Assembly (NCBI RefSeq): GCF_900101395.1
Contig: NZ_FMZO01000006.1
Location: 124,001 to 188,000 of the forward strand
Length of the DNA stretch: 64,000 bases
Direction: 5' to 3'
From: Niabella drilacis
Lineage (GTDB): Bacteria; Bacteroidota; Bacteroidia; Chitinophagales; Chitinophagaceae
The translations under genes were made by a program, and so were the position numbers. Each line of letters opens with the position of its first letter. Within the stretch, counting starts at the first letter, position 1. This document shows positions 61,801-64,000 of the stretch, piece by piece. A model generated the notes under the pieces. It did no database searches, was not told the origin of the DNA, and saw only the letters and a program-made list of their open reading frames with translations.

Positions 61801-62431
61801 CTGAATTATTTTTTGGTTTATGTTTTTTATACTTTTCGATCAATTTCTGTCCTTTGGCAGTGGCCATTCCATGAAGAAAAAAATAGAACAGTTCCAGCTG
61901 TACCTGGAACAGGCCCTCCTGCAGCCGGCCGTAAAATTCCGGCATAAACATAACGTCAATGCTTCCAACCCGGAACTGTGCAATGATGTCGATGTTGAAA
62001 TCATCGCGGTACAGCCCCTCCGCAATACCCCGTTTTATATTTTCCACGATTATTTCATAAAGAAACTCGTTCTTGTAGTCGACAAATCTTTTATACGCCC
62101 TGGGATGATACTTTTTAAGATCATGTATCAATACAGGGTTCATATTCCTGAAGAGTTCAGAGGTTTGTCCAATGGCCAGGAATCCCTCTTGTATGGCGTT
62201 ATCAGAGATCTGGTGAAAAGTTCTGCAGTGTGTGCCGTTATCGATCAATACCTGCTCGATGGCGTCCCCTACCAGCTGATCCTTATCGGTATAATACTGG
62301 TAGATCGTTTTTTTACTGCTGCCTACCGCCGAAGCGATATCATCCATGCTTACACTGCGCGCACCATACTGCATAAAGAGCTGTAATGCCTGGTTGCGGA
62401 TGTGGCTCTTATTTTCGTTTTCGTCTTCCAT
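61787..62431 (-). CDS. TetR/AcrR-family repressor of the efflux operon
   Basis: The ATG at 62431 (MEDENENKSHIRNQALQLF) is preferred, since the longer frame to 62479 would overlap the palindromic operator. About 214 residues. The N-terminal helix-turn-helix is YGARSVSMDDIASAVGSSKKTIYQYYTDKDQLVGDAIEQV, the TetR signature. The rest is an all-helical ligand and dimer domain. As first gene of the efflux operon it very likely represses it, as TetR-type proteins do in many RND loci, being released by a pump substrate. Confidence 0.93.
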   Translation of the reverse strand: MEDENENKSHIRNQALQLFMQYGARSVSMDDIASAVGSSKKTIYQYYTDKDQLVGDAIEQVLIDNGTHCRTFHQISDNAIQEGFLAIGQTSELFRNMNPVLIHDLKKYHPRAYKRFVDYKNEFLYEIIVENIKRGIAEGLYRDDFNIDIIAQFRVGSIDVMFMPEFYGRLQEGLFQVQLELFYFFLHGMATAKGQKLIEKYKKHKPKNNSDAKD

Positions 62432-62449
62432 TTTACCAGGCGAAACTAT

Positions 62450-62477
62450 GGAAACTTTTTGAACTATTAAAGTTTCC
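62450..62477. promoter_or_regulatory. Palindromic operator upstream of the efflux operon
   Basis: GGAAACTTT (62450-62458) and AAAGTTTCC (62469-62477) are perfect inverted arms separated by 10 bp, 19 bp before the tetR start codon. A half-copy GAAACT also lies at 62442-62447. Size and place fit a TetR-type operator. No exact TAnnTTTG box was seen here, so promoter position is unclear. Confidence 0.65.
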
Positions 62478-62613
62478 AACGTTTTTTCCCGAAAAACTTA
62501 ACCGAAGTTATCCTCACACGGCGTTATTCAATTACCCATACCGGTGAACGGTTCTTTTTTACCGGTGAACTGCCTAAAAGCGCTACTCAACCGAACTTAC
62601 TGTCAAAAACGTT

Positions 62614-62621
62614 TATTTTTG
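62614..62621 (+). promoter_or_regulatory. Candidate -7 box of the DUF502 gene
   Basis: TATTTTTG fits TAnnTTTG, but there is no TTG 19 bp upstream and the ATG follows after only 9 bp, so transcription would begin almost at the start codon. It may be chance. Confidence 0.35.
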
Positions 62622-62630
62622 CCGGATATT

Positions 62631-63239
62631 ATGGCTACCGTGCATCATAAAAAAGAAGATCGCCTGCTAAAGAGATTATTCCGTTATTTTCTTCAGGGGC
62701 TGATCATCCTGGCTCCTATCACCATCACGATCTATATCCTGTACCAGCTTTTCAATTGGGTCGACAACCTGCTGCGCCCGGTCATGGTCATACCCGGACT
62801 GGGCTTTTTGACCATTATCCTGTTTGTATTGTTCATCGGCTGGATCAGCTCTTCGCTCATTATGGAAGCAGTGATCAGTTTTTTTGACCACTGGCTCGAG
62901 CGCACACCCGGCATCAAGCTGCTTTATACCTCCATCAAAGATTTTTTTCGTGCTTTTGCCGGTGATAAAAAAAAATTCACCAAGCCGGTATTGGCCAACA
63001 TCTTTGACCGGGATATCTGGATCGTTGGTTTTATTACAGATGAGGAAATGACCAAATTGAACCTGGGTGCAGATATGGTGGGGGTATATGTGCCGCAGGC
63101 TTACAACTTTGCGGGGCAACTCTATATTTTGCCCAGGAACCGGGTACAGCTGATCGATGCCATATCCCCCGGCGATGCGATGAAGTATACGGTAACCGGC
63201 GGAGTGGTGGAAATGGAACAGCAGCAGCCTGCCCCGTAA
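62631..63239 (+). CDS. DUF502-family membrane protein
   Basis: The ATG at 62631 (MATVHHKKEDRLLKRLFRYFLQG) is preferred over an in-frame one at 62544, whose extra residues look untranslated. About 202 residues. There are two transmembrane segments (GLIILAPITITIYILYQLFNWV and FLTIILFVLFIGWISSSLIM), then the conserved ERTPGIKLLYTSIKDFFRAFAGDKKKFTKPVL and GADMVGVYVPQAYNFAGQLYILPRNRVQLIDAISPGDAMKYTVTGGVV that define this family of inner-membrane proteins. The function is not known. Confidence 0.92.
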   Translation: MATVHHKKEDRLLKRLFRYFLQGLIILAPITITIYILYQLFNWVDNLLRPVMVIPGLGFLTIILFVLFIGWISSSLIMEAVISFFDHWLERTPGIKLLYTSIKDFFRAFAGDKKKFTKPVLANIFDRDIWIVGFITDEEMTKLNLGADMVGVYVPQAYNFAGQLYILPRNRVQLIDAISPGDAMKYTVTGGVVEMEQQQPAP

Positions 63240-63285
63240 ACACAGCAGACAAGACCAGCAATCATAAATCAGCTTTAAATTCGTT

Positions 63286-64000
63286 ATGTCGATCATCAAA
63301 CCTTTTCCTGCCCTGCGCCCGCAAAAAGCAATCGCTTCCAGGGTAGCTTCCAGGCCCTACGACGTACTAAACAGCTCCGAAGCCCGGGAGGCCGTTAAAA
63401 ACAACCCCTGCTCGTTTTTGCATATCACAAAAGCAGAAGTAGACCTGCCGCCCGGTACCGATACCCATAGCCCGGCCGTTTATAAAAAGGCCAGCGAAAA
63501 TTTACAGGCGTTCCGGCAAAAAGAGCTCCTTTTTCAAGAGGCCAGGCCCTGTTATTATATTTACCGGCTTATTATGAACGGCCGCAGTCAAACCGGGCTG
63601 GTGGCCGCATCCGCAGTGGCTGACTATGAGAACAATCTTATTAAAAAACATGAGCTTACCCGCCCCGAAAAAGAGCAGGACCGCATTGATCATATGAAGG
63701 CAACAGGAGCCCAAACGGGCAAAGTATTCCTGGCCTGTAATAATGTAGCCGAACTGGATGCCCTCATCAGCAGCTGGAAGAACCGGCATGAACCGGAATA
63801 CGATTTTACCGCGGAAGACGGCGTTCAGCATACGGTTTGGGTGGTGGATGAAGATATTGAGCTGGAACAGATCACCCGGCTGTTTCAGGAAAAAGTTCCG
63901 GCCACCTATATTGCAGACGGGCACCATCGTGCCGCTTCTGCCGCAAAAGTGCGCCAGGCCATGCCCCAAAACAGCGAAGCCGCCTGGTTCCTTACGGTTA
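63286..64000 (+). CDS. DUF1015 family protein (cut by right edge)
   Basis: 238 residues are visible from ATG 63286, with the frame open at the end. SIIKPFPALRPQKAIASRVASRPYDVLNSSEAREAVKNNPCSFLHITKAEVDLP is the family start. YRLIMNGRSQTGLVAASAVADYENNLIKKHELTRPEKEQDRIDHMKATGAQTGKVFL and VPATYIADGHHRAASAAKVR follow, the DGHHR motif being typical. Archaeal members act as free serine kinases (SerK); bacterial roles are unclear. About two fifths of the protein should lie outside the window. Confidence 0.92.
   Translation, partial: MSIIKPFPALRPQKAIASRVASRPYDVLNSSEAREAVKNNPCSFLHITKAEVDLPPGTDTHSPAVYKKASENLQAFRQKELLFQEARPCYYIYRLIMNGRSQTGLVAASAVADYENNLIKKHELTRPEKEQDRIDHMKATGAQTGKVFLACNNVAELDALISSWKNRHEPEYDFTAEDGVQHTVWVVDEDIELEQITRLFQEKVPATYIADGHHRAASAAKVRQAMPQNSEAAWFLTV

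Noticed and set aside
61820-62386. Plus-strand frame of 188 codons over tetR
   Set aside because: It is the complement of a clear TetR gene, rich in hydrophobic and aromatic codons, with no family signature.
62676-63299. Minus-strand frame of 207 codons over the DUF502 gene
   Set aside because: The opposite strand encodes a conserved membrane protein; this one has no motif and scattered cysteines and histidines.

Overview
The window reads as chromosomal DNA of a Bacteroidota species, most likely a Chitinophagaceae-type soil or plant-associated saprophyte (the family is inferred, not proven). The signs are two SusC/SusD pairs, a hybrid two-component sensor, a FecI/FecR/STN-receptor cascade, many lipoboxes, weak Shine-Dalgarno signals, and several promoters of the Bacteroidota form TTG-N19-TAnnTTTG.

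Layout. 1-11422 (minus): a polysaccharide utilisation locus (PUL 1) encoding SusC, SusD, an alginate-lyase-superfamily lyase, a TIG/discoidin surface lipoprotein, a GH88 unsaturated uronyl hydrolase, a GH28-like beta-helix hydrolase and a GH97 cut by the window edge; a uronic-acid-containing glycan is the likely substrate. 11423-11858: its control region, with GGGTAAA boxes exactly 33 bp apart. 11859-12500 (plus): a HigB/HigA-type toxin-antitoxin pair. 12501-16554: an AT-rich insert holding a truncated CPBP protease, a HisKA_2 sensor kinase, a secreted DUF1566-like/bulb-lectin protein and a LytTR response regulator. The insert is flanked by a perfect 42-bp direct repeat of the antitoxin 3' end. 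16679-20950 (minus): the hybrid two-component regulator probably belonging to PUL 1. 21095-27410 (minus): gluconate permease and kinase, then an STN-domain TonB receptor with FecR and an ECF sigma factor.

27488-40648 (minus): a sialic acid locus (PUL 2) with a GntR/FadR regulator, SusC, SusD, two GH33 sialidases, a PKD/LamG surface lipoprotein, N-acetylneuraminate lyase, a NanM-like epimerase and an MFS transporter. Matching GT-N3-AC palindromes lie at the promoters of both gntR and the susC unit. A short sialidase-like fragment sits directly behind the susC-side promoter.

40742-64000: mostly core genome. It has an unknown 162-aa protein, gltBD, an OmpA/TSP3 porin-like protein, a polyprenyl diphosphate synthase, recJ, a STAS-like protein, rpsF-rpsR-rplI, an RRM RNA-binding protein, a TetR-TolC-MFP-RND efflux operon, a DUF502 membrane protein and a DUF1015 protein cut by the right edge. 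I saw no rRNA, tRNA, CRISPR array, integrase or intact insertion sequence.

The least ordinary parts are the 42-bp-repeat island that splits PUL 1 from its regulator, the phased operators of PUL 1 and PUL 2, the secreted lectin between a kinase and its regulator, and interleaved inverted repeats between rpsR and rplI.
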